Shown: positions 1 through 8,834 of the stretch, in pieces
Numbering within the stretch: position 1 is the first letter of the stretch
Layout of the letters: each line of letters opens with the position of its first letter
NCBI RefSeq assembly: GCF_001562415.1
Contig: NZ_LOEE01000034.1
Coordinates: forward strand, 1 to 64,000
Length of the DNA stretch: 64,000 nucleotides
From: Thermotalea metallivorans
GTDB lineage: Bacteria; Bacillota; Clostridia; Peptostreptococcales; Thermotaleaceae
Direction: 5' to 3'
Notes under the pieces: generated by a model
Seen by the model: the letters and a program-made list of their open reading frames with translations, nothing else
What the model was told of the DNA's origin: nothing
Database searches by the model: none
Translations under genes and position numbers: made by a program

Positions 1-73
1 ATTATTGAGCATAGTCACCACCCTGTATTTGTTTTTTGGGATAATTAATATTATACAGGATGATTGTGCTCCA

Positions 74-103
74 GGCTACCCTAAACCGGTAGCCTATTTT
101 ATT
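74..103 (+). terminator. Rho-independent terminator of a gene left of the window
   Basis: GGCTACC (74-80) pairs with GGTAGCC (88-94) around a 7-base loop and is followed by the T-rich run TATTTTATTT. No complete gene precedes it here, so it probably ends a plus-strand gene lying left of the window. Confidence 0.6.
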
Positions 104-195
104 TGCCAACTATAATTTTACTCTAAGACATACAACGCGAAAGTTTGATTGATGTCTTTATGAAGATAAGCTTTTTATGCTGCAAATATTTTATT

Positions 196-249
196 GCCAG
201 TTACCAGTTGTCAGCTACCAGCACTGGTGACTGATGACTGGCAACTGGC
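196..249. repeat. Imperfect palindrome rich in CAGTT/AACTG
   Basis: The left arm starting GCCAGTTACCAGTTGTCAG and the right arm CTGATGACTGGCAACTGGC are imperfect inverted copies. The same kind of degenerate CAGTTA/TAACTG tract occurs at 24050-24190 and 28540-28622, always between genes. The rest of the 104-370 gap shows no gene or clear signal. Confidence 0.5.
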
Positions 250-370
250 GGCGAACTGCTATTCAAAAATATAACCTTATAAAAATAAGTTTATTTTTGA
301 TGTTGTAAATCTATAAAGAATGACTCTGATAAGAGCCATAAAAATTTAGGATCTGTCTTTTCTGTTCTTT

Positions 371-2179
371 CTATTGCAAACCTTTTTCCAGTTCATTTAA
401 AAGTTTCTCAAAAACCTCTAAAGCGTCATGCATGGGCGCAGCTGTCGTCATATCTACACCGGCTCCCTTTAACAGTGCTATGGGATAATCGGAGCCGCCC
501 TTTTTCAGAAAACCGATATATCTATCCACCGCCGGCGCACCTTCCTTCAAAATTTGCTGGGACAAGGATATGGCTGCAGAAAAACCGGTGGCATATTTAT
601 AAACATAAAAAGCATTATAAAAATGAGGAATTCTCGCCCATTCCATTTTAATTTCATCATCAATCATAACCTCAGGGCCATAGTATTTTCGATTCAGTTC
701 TCCATAAACTTCACAGAGCAGCTCCGGCGTCAGGGGCTCACCCTTTTCCACCTTTTCATGGATAATTTTTTCAAATTCTGCAAACATGGTCTGCCTGTAA
801 AGGGTCGTTCGGAACTGTTCCAAATAATGATTCAGTAGATACATCCGCATATTTTCCTCTTTGATATGATTCAACAGATATTCCATCAACAAAGCTTCAT
901 TGACCGTAGAGGCCACTTCAGCCACAAAGATCTTATACCCCGCATAGGGATAGGGCTGATGATGATTTGCATAATAAGTGTGAAGGGAATGGCCCATCTC
1001 ATGGGCAAGGGTAAAGAGATCATGGATAGAATCTTGATAATTCAGCAGCACAAAGGGAGGACTATCATAGGACCCCCAGGAATAAGCACCACTGGTTTTT
1101 CCTTCATTTTCATATACATCAATCCATCCCTCTGTAAATCCTTTTTCCAAGAGGGATACATACTCCTCCCCTAAGGGCGCCAAGCCCAGCTTCACCTTCT
1201 GCTTCGCCTCCTGATAAGGGATATGCATCTTTACAGCTTTCACCATGGGCGTATACAAATCATACATATGCAGTTCATCTATGCCCAGAGCCTTTTTCCG
1301 CAAGGCCATATATCGATACATGCTGTCCAGATGCCCATGAACTGCTTCGATGAGGTTGTCATAGACAGATAAGGGAATATTATCCCCATCCAACGAGGCT
1401 TGCAGGGACGATTCATACTTTCTGACCCGGGCATAAAAAACATCCTTTTTCACGCTGTAGTTCAAAGTAGCCGCTATCGTGTTCTTTTGTTTTTCATAGG
1501 AGCTGTACAGCGCCCTGAAGGCGTCCCTTCTCACCCTGCGGTCTTCGCTCTCCAACAACTTTACATATCTACCTTTAGTAACCTCAATTTCCTCCCCCTT
1601 TTCATCCCGAATGGTTGGAAATTTGATGTCAGCATTGTTGATCATGCCGAATATATTTTTAGGTGCAGCCGCCAGTTCTCCCACCTGGGCCAGAATCTGT
1701 TCTTCTTCCTTGGATAACACATGGGATTTTTGTCTTAAAATCTCTTCCAAATAAAAAGTATAAAGGGTCAGTTTCTCATTTTCCTTTAAAAACCCTTTGA
1801 TCCTATCCTCAGGAATACTCAATATCTCAGGAACCATAAAAGAAAGTCGGCTATGAACTGCTACACTTAAACTTTGGGCTCTATCGGTCATGGCTTGATA
1901 CTTGCTGACGGTATTATCCTCGTCTTTCCTCATTTTTGCATAGATAAACACATTCTCCAGCTTCCTGGATATATGGTCACTTAAATTCAAGGCCTCGTAT
2001 AAGCACTGGGAAGAATTCCCTAATTTTCCCACATATTTTTCGATATCTTCTAACATGCTTTCTATTGCAGAAAAATCTTTTTCCCAGTGTTTATCTGTTT
2101 CATAGATTTGCTCTAGCTTCCACTTCCATTGGAAAGGTACCTCTGATCTTTTCGGTATATTTTTTTTATTTCTGTTCAT
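371..2179 (-). CDS. pepF: Oligoendopeptidase F (M3 family zinc metallopeptidase)
   Basis: Cytoplasmic zinc peptidase predicted to cleave oligopeptides. The M3 signature HEMGH lies near residue 391, within LAHEMGHSLHTYY, supplying the two zinc-binding histidines and the catalytic glutamate. The third ligand region NEALLMEYLL follows about 25 residues later. The length of about 602 residues from the ATG at 2179 is typical of PepF. The frame stays open to 2281, but family members begin close to the PKRSEVP segment, so the ATG at 2179 is preferred. An AAAGGAGG (2207-2214) lies 27 bases before it and a small hairpin separates the two, so the start is not certain. It stands alone; the neighbour at 2444 is divergent. 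Confidence 0.9.
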   Translation of the reverse strand: MNRNKKNIPKRSEVPFQWKWKLEQIYETDKHWEKDFSAIESMLEDIEKYVGKLGNSSQCLYEALNLSDHISRKLENVFIYAKMRKDEDNTVSKYQAMTDRAQSLSVAVHSRLSFMVPEILSIPEDRIKGFLKENEKLTLYTFYLEEILRQKSHVLSKEEEQILAQVGELAAAPKNIFGMINNADIKFPTIRDEKGEEIEVTKGRYVKLLESEDRRVRRDAFRALYSSYEKQKNTIAATLNYSVKKDVFYARVRKYESSLQASLDGDNIPLSVYDNLIEAVHGHLDSMYRYMALRKKALGIDELHMYDLYTPMVKAVKMHIPYQEAKQKVKLGLAPLGEEYVSLLEKGFTEGWIDVYENEGKTSGAYSWGSYDSPPFVLLNYQDSIHDLFTLAHEMGHSLHTYYANHHQPYPYAGYKIFVAEVASTVNEALLMEYLLNHIKEENMRMYLLNHYLEQFRTTLYRQTMFAEFEKIIHEKVEKGEPLTPELLCEVYGELNRKYYGPEVMIDDEIKMEWARIPHFYNAFYVYKYATGFSAAISLSQQILKEGAPAVDRYIGFLKKGGSDYPIALLKGAGVDMTTAAPMHDALEVFEKLLNELEKGLQ

Positions 2180-2251
2180 GTTACCCTGTCGTGGTAAAAA
2201 CCACATCCTCCTTTCTTGATTTCTGCTTTTCATCATGATATTCTTTTCTTT

Positions 2252-2281
2252 ATTATACCCCATTCCTTTCCTGCACAACAA
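2252..2281 (-). promoter_or_regulatory. Candidate sigma-A promoter of pepF
   Basis: On the minus strand TTGTTG (2276-2281) and TATAAT (2252-2257) are 18 bases apart. Transcription would begin about 2245, so upstream Met codons in the open frame would be at or outside the 5' end of the mRNA. This supports the downstream pepF start. Confidence 0.45.
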
Positions 2282-2443
2282 AGAGTTTTATTACAGTCCC
2301 TGCTTTTCTAACTATTGTCAATACAAATATCCGTTCTGCATATTTAATTCATCTATGCCCTATAGTATAATGGTAATATGGATATCTGTAAAACTTCATT
2401 GTTGAACAGCGATATATCCAAATCATATAACGGAGGTGGCAAT

Positions 2444-2782
2444 TTGAAACTTTCTGAAATTGCTGATATTCTATCGGCTGAAATTCATACCAAAGAAGTA
2501 GATCTAAATATAAATATCGAATGTGGCAGAGCTTCGGATTTACTCAGTGACGTACTGCGCAACCCCATGGAAAATTCCGTGTTGCTTACCGGATTGGTCA
2601 ATGTCCAAGTAATACGGACAGCCGAATTAATGGATATCCGTGCCATTGTATTTGTACGAGATAAGAAACCTTCGGAAGAAATGATTGCCCTTGCCAATGC
2701 AAGCAATATCGCATTACTCAGTACAAAATACAGATTATATAGATGTTGTGGCCTTTTATACAGTCATGGTCTTTTAGATTAG
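2444..2782 (+). CDS. DRTGG-domain-like small protein
   Basis: About 112 residues. The start is taken as TTG at 2444, seven bases after GGAGG, rather than the upstream ATG at 2378, which has no ribosome binding site. The protein KLSEIADILSAEIHT...IVFVRDKKPSEEMIALA resembles the DRTGG domains that accompany hydrogenase-related genes in Clostridia, a small alpha/beta fold thought to bind ligands. No catalytic residues are evident. It lies 12 bases ahead of the hydrogenase-like Fe-S gene and is surely co-transcribed with it, suggesting a shared sensory or redox role. The family call rests on sequence pattern and context. Confidence 0.7.
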   Translation: MKLSEIADILSAEIHTKEVDLNINIECGRASDLLSDVLRNPMENSVLLTGLVNVQVIRTAELMDIRAIVFVRDKKPSEEMIALANASNIALLSTKYRLYRCCGLLYSHGLLD

Positions 2783-2794
2783 GGGGGATTTGCC

Positions 2795-4087
2795 ATGGGT
2801 GAATATTTTCATTCTGTGACGCTGCAAGAAGACAAATGCTCAGGATGTACAAATTGCATTAAGCGCTGTCCTACGGAGGCGATTCGCGTAAAGAACGGAA
2901 AAGCCAGAATCATCGAAGAACGTTGCATCGACTGCGGTGAATGCATAAGAATCTGCCCCCATCATGCAAAAAACAGTACCGGGGACCCCTTAGACGCTAT
3001 CCAGAATTTCAAATATAAGGTGGCAATTCCTGCCCCTAGTTTGCTAGGGCAATTTGAAATAGATATTGAGCCGAAAAAGATATTGGCAGCACTAAAAATG
3101 GTTGGGTTTGACGACGTCTATGAAGTCTCAAGGGGAGCAGATATTGTGTCCAGCTATACACGGGAGCTCATCAAAAATGCAAAACGACTCCCGCTGATTT
3201 CATCCTCTTGCCCGGTAATTGTTCGATTGATTCAAATTCGCTTTCCCAATTTAATCGATTTGATTATGCCCATAGAATCTCCAATGGAAGTGGCAGCTAT
3301 GATCGCAAGACAAAAATCCATCGAAAAAACAGGACTTGCATCAGAAGAAATCGGCATCTTTTTTATTACCCCGTGCCCTGCAAAAATTACCAGTGTCAAA
3401 AATCCCATAGGCATTCAAAAATCCAATGTAGACGGCGTCATTTCCATCAAATCCGTATATCCTTGCATACAAAAGAATCTAAAAAAAGTTGATGAAGATA
3501 TAGACTTTTATGATTCTGGAAAGGCTATCGGTTGGGCGAGGGCCGGTGGTGAGACCTATTCCCTTGGAATAGAAAATTATCTGTGTGTTGATGGTATTGA
3601 AAACGTTATCAAAATACTCGATGAAATTGAAAACGGACATTTGCCCAGTATTGAATTTGTCGAATGTTTAGCCTGTGTCAACGGATGTGTTGGTGGCTCC
3701 TTGGCCGTAGAGAATCCTTTTATTGCCAGAAACCGGATTCGAAGACTCTCAGAAAAATATATGAAAGCAAAACAGACCCGCTTGGTAAAATCTATCGAAT
3801 CCTTCTTGTTAACAGAAAAAATACTTCCGAAAAATGTGCACAAGCTAGATAATAACATTATTGAAGCCATGAAAAAAATGAATCAGATTGATTGTATTTC
3901 GAAAATGTTGCCGGCTTTAGACTGCGGTGCATGCGGTTCCCCATCCTGCAGGGCCTTGGCCGAAGACATCGTCCTTGGATATTCCGATTTAGATGACTGT
4001 ATGATTATCTTTAAAGAAAAATATAAGACTTTGAAAAATGAAACTCCGGAATCAAAGGACGAGCAATCAGCAGATGAAAAAAAATAG
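2795..4087 (+). CDS. [FeFe]-hydrogenase-like iron-sulfur protein
   Basis: 430 residues. The N-terminus has two ferredoxin-type 4Fe-4S motifs (CSGCTNCIKRCP at about residue 14 and CIDCGECIRICP at about 43). The middle resembles the large-subunit C-terminal domain of iron-only hydrogenases but with altered H-cluster motifs: SSSCPVIV where TSCCPxW is usual, TPCPAKI for MPCxxK, and ECLACVNGCVGG. The C-terminus has a further cysteine motif, LDCGACGSPSCRALAED, like the four-cysteine Fe-S domain of corrinoid proteins. This layout matches the putative sensory (HydS/group C-like) hydrogenases rather than bidirectional enzymes, though no PAS or kinase domain is fused here. The start is the ATG 12 bases after the upstream stop, with GGGGGG as ribosome binding site. 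Confidence 0.8.
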   Translation: MGEYFHSVTLQEDKCSGCTNCIKRCPTEAIRVKNGKARIIEERCIDCGECIRICPHHAKNSTGDPLDAIQNFKYKVAIPAPSLLGQFEIDIEPKKILAALKMVGFDDVYEVSRGADIVSSYTRELIKNAKRLPLISSSCPVIVRLIQIRFPNLIDLIMPIESPMEVAAMIARQKSIEKTGLASEEIGIFFITPCPAKITSVKNPIGIQKSNVDGVISIKSVYPCIQKNLKKVDEDIDFYDSGKAIGWARAGGETYSLGIENYLCVDGIENVIKILDEIENGHLPSIEFVECLACVNGCVGGSLAVENPFIARNRIRRLSEKYMKAKQTRLVKSIESFLLTEKILPKNVHKLDNNIIEAMKKMNQIDCISKMLPALDCGACGSPSCRALAEDIVLGYSDLDDCMIIFKEKYKTLKNETPESKDEQSADEKK

Positions 4088-4108
4088 GCATATTTTTTCA
4101 ACACTATG

Positions 4109-4134
4109 GGGGGCACAATGCTGCCCCTCTTTAT
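4109..4134 (+). terminator. Probable terminator after the hydrogenase-like gene
   Basis: GGGGCA (4110-4115) and TGCCCC (4122-4127) form a GC-rich stem followed by TCTTTAT. The T-tract is short, so efficiency is uncertain. Confidence 0.5.
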
Positions 4135-4266
4135 AAATATGGGATTTGTGCCATTTTATACATATGATTCATAAATCATTGCCTGTATCCATATAATGGT
4201 GTAGTATAATTATGTTGACATTGTCATCACTGCATGTACTTACGCTATTGTTGTGGGGAGGTTCAT

Positions 4267-5091
4267 ATGGATAATAGACCTATCGGTATATTTGATTCGG
4301 GGGTTGGAGGGCTTACAGCCATACCCCATATTATGCAGGAGCTGCCTAACGAAAGATTAATCTATTTTGGAGATACGGCAAGAACGCCCTATGGTTCCAA
4401 AGCCAAATCAACAATTACAAGCTTTACAAAACAAATTGTGGACTTTTTGGTTCATAAAAATGTAAAAATGGTTATCATCGCCTGCAATACCATTACAGCC
4501 ACATGCTTGGATGAACTGATTGCCCATTATAAGGATATTCCCATTATCGGAATCATCGAGCCTGCAGCTCAGAAAGTAGCTGCCTCCTGTACAGCTCAAA
4601 ACCGCATCGGAATTATCGGTACAAAGGTTACCATCAATCAGAAAACCTATATCAAATCTATACACCGGTATAATTCAAACTTAAAGCTGTTTGATAAGGC
4701 TTGTCCTATCTTTGTACCTCTTATCGAGGAAGGCATTATTGATAATGAAATTATGGAACTATCTGTACGCCATTATTTAGATGATTTTGTGAAGGACAAT
4801 CATCTGGATACCTTGGTCTTAGGCTGTACCCATTACCCACTCATTCGGCCGGCCATTGAAAAATTGTATCCTCACTTGCGGATTATCGATCCATCCTTTG
4901 AGATCATCAGTAGCGTGCAATCTACGTTGATCCAACATAATCTTCTGGCAAACCAGCCAGAGTATGAGAATATCTTCTACGCCAGCGACCTTTCAGAAAA
5001 CTTTATGAACATGATTGCATCCATCTTTGGAAAAACAGACGTGAAAGTAGATTTTAAAAATTTTGATCTGGATATTTTGGATTGTAAATAA
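4267..5091 (+). CDS. murI: Glutamate racemase
   Basis: Interconverts L- and D-glutamate in the cytoplasm, supplying D-glutamate for peptidoglycan. 274 residues from the ATG at 4267, preceded by GGGGAGG. An upstream in-frame ATG at 4234 lacks a ribosome binding site. Family hallmarks are GIFDSGVGGLTA at the N-terminus, the first catalytic cysteine in IIACNTITATC, and the second in VLGCTHYPLI, with PIIGIIEPA between them. Length is normal. It is monocistronic; a repeat element follows it rather than a recognisable terminator. Confidence 0.95.
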   Translation: MDNRPIGIFDSGVGGLTAIPHIMQELPNERLIYFGDTARTPYGSKAKSTITSFTKQIVDFLVHKNVKMVIIACNTITATCLDELIAHYKDIPIIGIIEPAAQKVAASCTAQNRIGIIGTKVTINQKTYIKSIHRYNSNLKLFDKACPIFVPLIEEGIIDNEIMELSVRHYLDDFVKDNHLDTLVLGCTHYPLIRPAIEKLYPHLRIIDPSFEIISSVQSTLIQHNLLANQPEYENIFYASDLSENFMNMIASIFGKTDVKVDFKNFDLDILDCK

Positions 5092-5094
5092 TCC

Positions 5095-5297
5095 ATACAC
5101 CTGCAAAACTTTGCAGGTATCAGTCTGTAGAAAAAGTAACGGGATAAGTAAGAACCCTTGAGATTTAGGCTTCGTCGCGAATCATCAAGCCGCTTTTTTC
5201 CTTGTTTTTTTATTTAGAAAATCGGCGCAGGTCTGAGCAGGAAGCCAAATCTCAAGGGTTTGTCTACAAGCTAACACCTGCAAAACTTTGTAGATAT
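5095..5297. repeat. Composite intergenic repeat: palindrome bracketed by direct repeats
   Basis: Arms AACCCTTGAGATTTAGGCTT (5153-5172) and GAAGCCAAATCTCAAGGGTT (5241-5260) are inverted copies separated by 68 bases. Outside them, ACACCTGCAAAACTTTG (5097-5113) recurs at 5273-5289 and the similarity extends to 24 bases with two mismatches. The right half, 5212-5272, is shared with 15118-15180 and, inverted, with 23984-24040. No gene is evident between murI and 5383. Confidence 0.75.
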
Positions 5298-5382
5298 CTT
5301 TCATTTTTCGCAAACCATCTGCTGGCTATCTATAGAAACATCATCAAGAACATGGTCGTAGGCATGGCTGGCGGCCCATCAT

Positions 5383-5814
5383 TCAAAGAATTCTATCCAG
5401 CAACAGATGAATCCTCTCAAAAATCAATCCTGCTACAAGCCATGCCGGTGCATAATCCAAACGAATTAGGCCGTTGACGGCATATTTGACATTTCCATAA
5501 TCCCAAGGACATATGCCGATAATCTTCTTGATAAACTGACCCGAAGTATATTCAATCAAATAAATCACTGCAACCCATACACCCCCTCGAAACAATACAG
5601 GCCAGTCGATCATCATATCATGCAGTTTTTCCAGAAAAACTGCAGAACCATAGATGGGAAACATCCATAGATAGGTATAGCCCTGAAATCTTTTGTCCCC
5701 TGAAAGTAAAGAACCCATTCCCGTCCATAAAATTTCGATGCCCCATCCCAAAAATCCGTAAATAACAAACCGAATCAACATATCTATAGTTTTTTCTTCT
5801 TTTTCTAAAAACAT
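5383..5814 (-). CDS. Putative ABC-transporter type IV family membrane protein
   Basis: 143 residues with four or so hydrophobic segments. The N-terminal LIRFVIYGFLGWGIEILWTG, the FPIYGSAVFLEKLHD segment, and the YLIEYTSGQFIKKI...CPWDY motif are characteristic of the PF06541 family (once named putative ABC-transporter type IV). Its true function is unknown and no ATPase partner is nearby. The GWGIEILWT and CPWDY motifs are the main support. It may be cotranscribed with yitT upstream, although a hairpin lies between them. Confidence 0.7.
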   Translation of the reverse strand: MFLEKEEKTIDMLIRFVIYGFLGWGIEILWTGMGSLLSGDKRFQGYTYLWMFPIYGSAVFLEKLHDMMIDWPVLFRGGVWVAVIYLIEYTSGQFIKKIIGICPWDYGNVKYAVNGLIRLDYAPAWLVAGLIFERIHLLLDRIL

Positions 5815-5871
5815 GCAAATTCCCTGGAATTTTCATGAAATAAAACTTTTATGGAGAATTCACGTCTACAT

Positions 5872-5900
5872 GAAAAAATGCCCTAACTTTGGGCATTCCT
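5872..5900 (-). terminator. Terminator after the YitT-family gene
   Basis: Read on the minus strand, ATGCCC-AAAGTTA-GGGCAT is followed by TTTTTTC, placed just after the stop codon at 5907. Confidence 0.7.
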
Positions 5901-5906
5901 TTATTC

Positions 5907-6797
5907 CTACACATTGTTTTCTTCCAATAAACTTTCGAATCCAACTCCTTTTCCCCAAACCGATATGACAGGCAGTATATTGACAAAGGCATCAGGGTCA
6001 ATCTGTGCGATAAACATCTTGATCAACATGACTTCCCTCGGTGAACATATGGAAATAATTTTTTCTCTTGTATTGTTGGTATATCCTCCTTTGATTTCAT
6101 AAGTACTAATTCCTCGGCCAATCGTATAGAGGATATACTCCCCAATTTTATCGGCCTTGTTGCTGATAATTTCGATCTTAACATTTTTAGAGCCAAAACC
6201 GAAGAGTATCAAATCGATGGATTTCATCATAATAATCTGGGTTAAAATAGCATACAATGCCACATGGCGATCATAAACAACTCCGGAAACCATAATAATT
6301 GCCACATCGATACTCAATAAAATTTGGCTGATACTGATAAAAGGGAATGCTTTATAGTGGATTATTTTTGCAATCGTATCCGTTCCACCCATGGAATAAC
6401 CCCTCTTTAAGATTAACCCACACCCAGTACCCCCAATGATTCCATAATAAATGGAAGCCAAAAAAGTGTCATTTTCTATAAAATCAATACTGATTGCTTC
6501 AAACAAGATGAGAATTAAGGGAAAAATTACAGAAAGCAAAATAATTTTTGCTGCCTCTCGTTTACCCATCAATAACCATGCTCCTATCAAAACAGCAATT
6601 GATAACAGATAATATATATAAGTATAGTTGATACCAATAAGCCCATCCAGAAGAATGGAGATCCCCGTGATTCCCCCTGTAATCAGCCCATTGGGCTTTA
6701 AAATCGATGTAATAGCAAAAGCTAAGAGAGCACATCCCAAGGCAATATAAAAAACATCAAGAATCAATTTTGAGAAATCTTTTTTCTCTTTCCTCAT
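5907..6797 (-). CDS. YitT family membrane protein (DUF161-DUF2179)
   Basis: 296 residues. Five or six membrane segments fill residues 10-200, including ITSILKPNGLITGGITGIS and the glycine-rich IIGGTGCGLILKRGYSMGGTD typical of the YitT core. The soluble C-terminal DUF2179 domain follows (ISTYEIKGGYTNNTREKI). Family members are inner-membrane proteins of unknown transport or regulatory role; the Gram-positive genomes that carry them often have several. The start has a GGGG ribosome site just upstream. A terminator hairpin follows at 5878. Confidence 0.88.
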   Translation of the reverse strand: MRKEKKDFSKLILDVFYIALGCALLAFAITSILKPNGLITGGITGISILLDGLIGINYTYIYYLLSIAVLIGAWLLMGKREAAKIILLSVIFPLILILFEAISIDFIENDTFLASIYYGIIGGTGCGLILKRGYSMGGTDTIAKIIHYKAFPFISISQILLSIDVAIIMVSGVVYDRHVALYAILTQIIMMKSIDLILFGFGSKNVKIEIISNKADKIGEYILYTIGRGISTYEIKGGYTNNTREKIISICSPREVMLIKMFIAQIDPDAFVNILPVISVWGKGVGFESLLEENNV

Positions 6798-6924
6798 TTA
6801 GCCACCCCTTTTCTCCTAATATATCTTACAACCTGTATTATAAAATAGAATATGCCTAAAATATATATTTTTTTGTTAATTTTTTGTTGAATTACTGTAA
6901 TATATTTTTAGAAAAACTGGCAAG

Positions 6925-6965
6925 AACAAAGTCTTCCGTTGGAAGATTTAAAGGAAGACTTTGTT
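6925..6965. repeat. Palindrome family B, copy 1
   Basis: AACAAAGTCTTCC and GGAAGACTTTGTT are perfect inverted arms around a short centre. An almost identical palindrome occurs at 15067-15108. Here there is no T-tract beyond the arm, so it is recorded as a repeat rather than a terminator. Confidence 0.65.
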
Positions 6966-7031
6966 GAAACACATGACAGACATTATGACTTATCTACAAG
7001 TTAGGAAAGTACATAATTTCCTATGGGTTAT

Positions 7032-7062
7032 AAAAAAAGGAGGTTTTTTTCCTCCTTTCATA
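7032..7062 (-). terminator. Terminator of the UspA gene
   Basis: On the minus strand GAAAGGAGG, a run of seven A, then CCTCC and TTTTTTT form a classical stem-loop just past the stop codon at 7067. Confidence 0.75.
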
Positions 7063-7066
7063 AAAA

Positions 7067-7492
7067 TTATCTTACAATCAAAATGGGTACTTCAGTATGA
7101 TTTAACACTTTGCTGGATACACTTCCTATAACCACCTTTTGTATCCCTGTTAAACCTTTGCTGCCCATTACCACCAGATCGGGCTTTTCTTCTTCTATCG
7201 TCTCAATAATTACCTGGGCGGGATCTCCATACTTAATCATTGGGGATAGGGTACCGCAAAAACCTTTAAAGCTTTCCTCTGCTTTTTGCATAATCTCTTT
7301 TGCCTGTTTTTCAAAAATATCCTTTGACTGCTGGAATATATATACACTTTCGTGGAAATAAGTATTTTTGAAATCATTGATCACATTTAGAATAACTACC
7401 TCGCTGCAAAAAGCCTCTGCTATTTTTCTGCCTTGCTCCAAACCTTTTTGAGCGTGTTCCGAACCATCCGTCGTAATTAAAATTTTTTTCAT
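7067..7492 (-). CDS. Universal stress protein, UspA family
   Basis: 141 residues, a single Usp domain. The N-terminus KKILITTDGSEHAQKGLEQG and the C-terminal ATP-binding signature G-2x-G-9x-GS (GSKGLTGIQKVVIGSVSS) are both intact, which predicts an ATP-binding member. Such proteins accumulate under stress or growth arrest and act as homodimers in the cytoplasm. The ATG is preceded by GGAGAGG. It is a single-gene unit with its own terminator. Confidence 0.9.
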   Translation of the reverse strand: MKKILITTDGSEHAQKGLEQGRKIAEAFCSEVVILNVINDFKNTYFHESVYIFQQSKDIFEKQAKEIMQKAEESFKGFCGTLSPMIKYGDPAQVIIETIEEEKPDLVVMGSKGLTGIQKVVIGSVSSKVLNHTEVPILIVR

Positions 7493-7748
7493 ACCGCACC
7501 TCTCCCTCCATCATTTTTAAAAAATCCGTATAGATCATCAGCTACTTTATTAATACCCTACATATACGTCCTAAACATTTTTTTGCAGAATCCCGTAAAA
7601 AGAAAAAAAATATCGCAAGATTTTTCTAGTTTTGAAAAAAGCCTATAAATAGCTTCTAATAGAAATTGTCTGTTGTTGTAATCAATGATAATTTGTCATA
7701 TAATTAGATATCTAAGTATAGGCATCAATTGGATATAGGAGTGTTGCT

Positions 7749-8819
7749 ATGGATATGGAACTAAAAAAATATTTTCCTTTTTTGGTGCGTCTGTTCATTA
7801 TCGCACTTACGATACTGGGAATCTATTTTCTATCTACTACTTTCATTTTTTACGTCCTTCCATTTATTCTGGGATGGATTATTGCTTCCATTATAGAACC
7901 TACGGTAGATTTGATGAACCACCGATTTAAAATTCCACGGGGCCTGTCTGCCTTCATTGCCACTTTATTTTTTGTGCTTTTTACAGGATTGTTAATTTCT
8001 CTTATCGGCGGAATCATTATCGTAGAGCTCACAAAGCTTTCCATTAGCCTTCCGGAGTACTCAAAGAAAATTTATTTTCAAGGACTTCCCTTTTTTGAAA
8101 GGGCGCAAAATGTATATTTTACTTTGCCGCCGGATATTGCCCAACAGATTGTCAATGGACTGAACACCCTTTTGCAAAATTTAACAAATTTGCTTGGTAT
8201 TATTATTTCTTCTTTATTAAGCTTCTTATCTGGCATTCCTAGGGTGCTGATATTTATATTGGTAACCATTATCTCTGCCTTCTTCATCGCAAGGGATAAA
8301 AAAATGATTACCCGTTTTATCCGGGCTCAAATCCCCGACCATCTTCTCAACAAAGGGAAAGTGCTAAAACATGATTTGCTTTTTGCCTTAATAGGCTACA
8401 TCAAAGCTCAACTTATCCTAATGTCTATTACCTTTGTGGAATGCATCATCGGTCTGACCATCATCGGTATAGATTATGCTGTAATCATTGCCCTATTGGC
8501 CAGTATTATTGATGCCTTTCCTATCCTCGGTACAGGATCAGTGTTTGTACCGATGATTTTATGGCATTTGATTACGGCTAAATATAAAACGGCTATCTCC
8601 CTTGCTGTCTTGTATGGCATTATCATTTTCGTAAGGCAATTATTAGAACCAAAGATACTAGGCACCCAAATTGGCCTCTATCCCCTGGTAACATTAATGT
8701 CAATGTATATCGGCTTAAAAATTTTTGGCGTAATCGGTTTGATCATTGGCCCCATCTCCATGATTATTTTCATGGCTTTGCAAAAAATAGATATTCTTCC
8801 CAAGTGGAAGCAGCCCTAA
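7749..8819 (+). CDS. ytvI: Sporulation membrane protein YtvI (AI-2E/PerM family)
   Basis: 356 residues with about seven membrane helices and the PerM/AI-2E family layout: paired helices at the N-terminus, a poorly hydrophobic segment around residues 80-140, then a C-terminal block with ALLASIIDAFPILGTG and a glycine-rich last helix, LKIFGVIGLIIGPISMIIF. Length and these motifs match the sporulation-associated YtvI subgroup known in Bacillus and Clostridia; transport substrate is unknown. The start is preceded by AGGAG at a good distance and a clear terminator follows. The choice of YtvI over other PerM paralogues is by resemblance only. Confidence 0.8.
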   Translation: MDMELKKYFPFLVRLFIIALTILGIYFLSTTFIFYVLPFILGWIIASIIEPTVDLMNHRFKIPRGLSAFIATLFFVLFTGLLISLIGGIIIVELTKLSISLPEYSKKIYFQGLPFFERAQNVYFTLPPDIAQQIVNGLNTLLQNLTNLLGIIISSLLSFLSGIPRVLIFILVTIISAFFIARDKKMITRFIRAQIPDHLLNKGKVLKHDLLFALIGYIKAQLILMSITFVECIIGLTIIGIDYAVIIALLASIIDAFPILGTGSVFVPMILWHLITAKYKTAISLAVLYGIIIFVRQLLEPKILGTQIGLYPLVTLMSMYIGLKIFGVIGLIIGPISMIIFMALQKIDILPKWKQP

Positions 8820-8834
8820 AAAAATTTTTCCCCT

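Noticed and set aside
4234-4266. Longer murI start at 4234
   Set aside because: The GGGGAGG ribosome site and the family N-terminus support the ATG at 4267.
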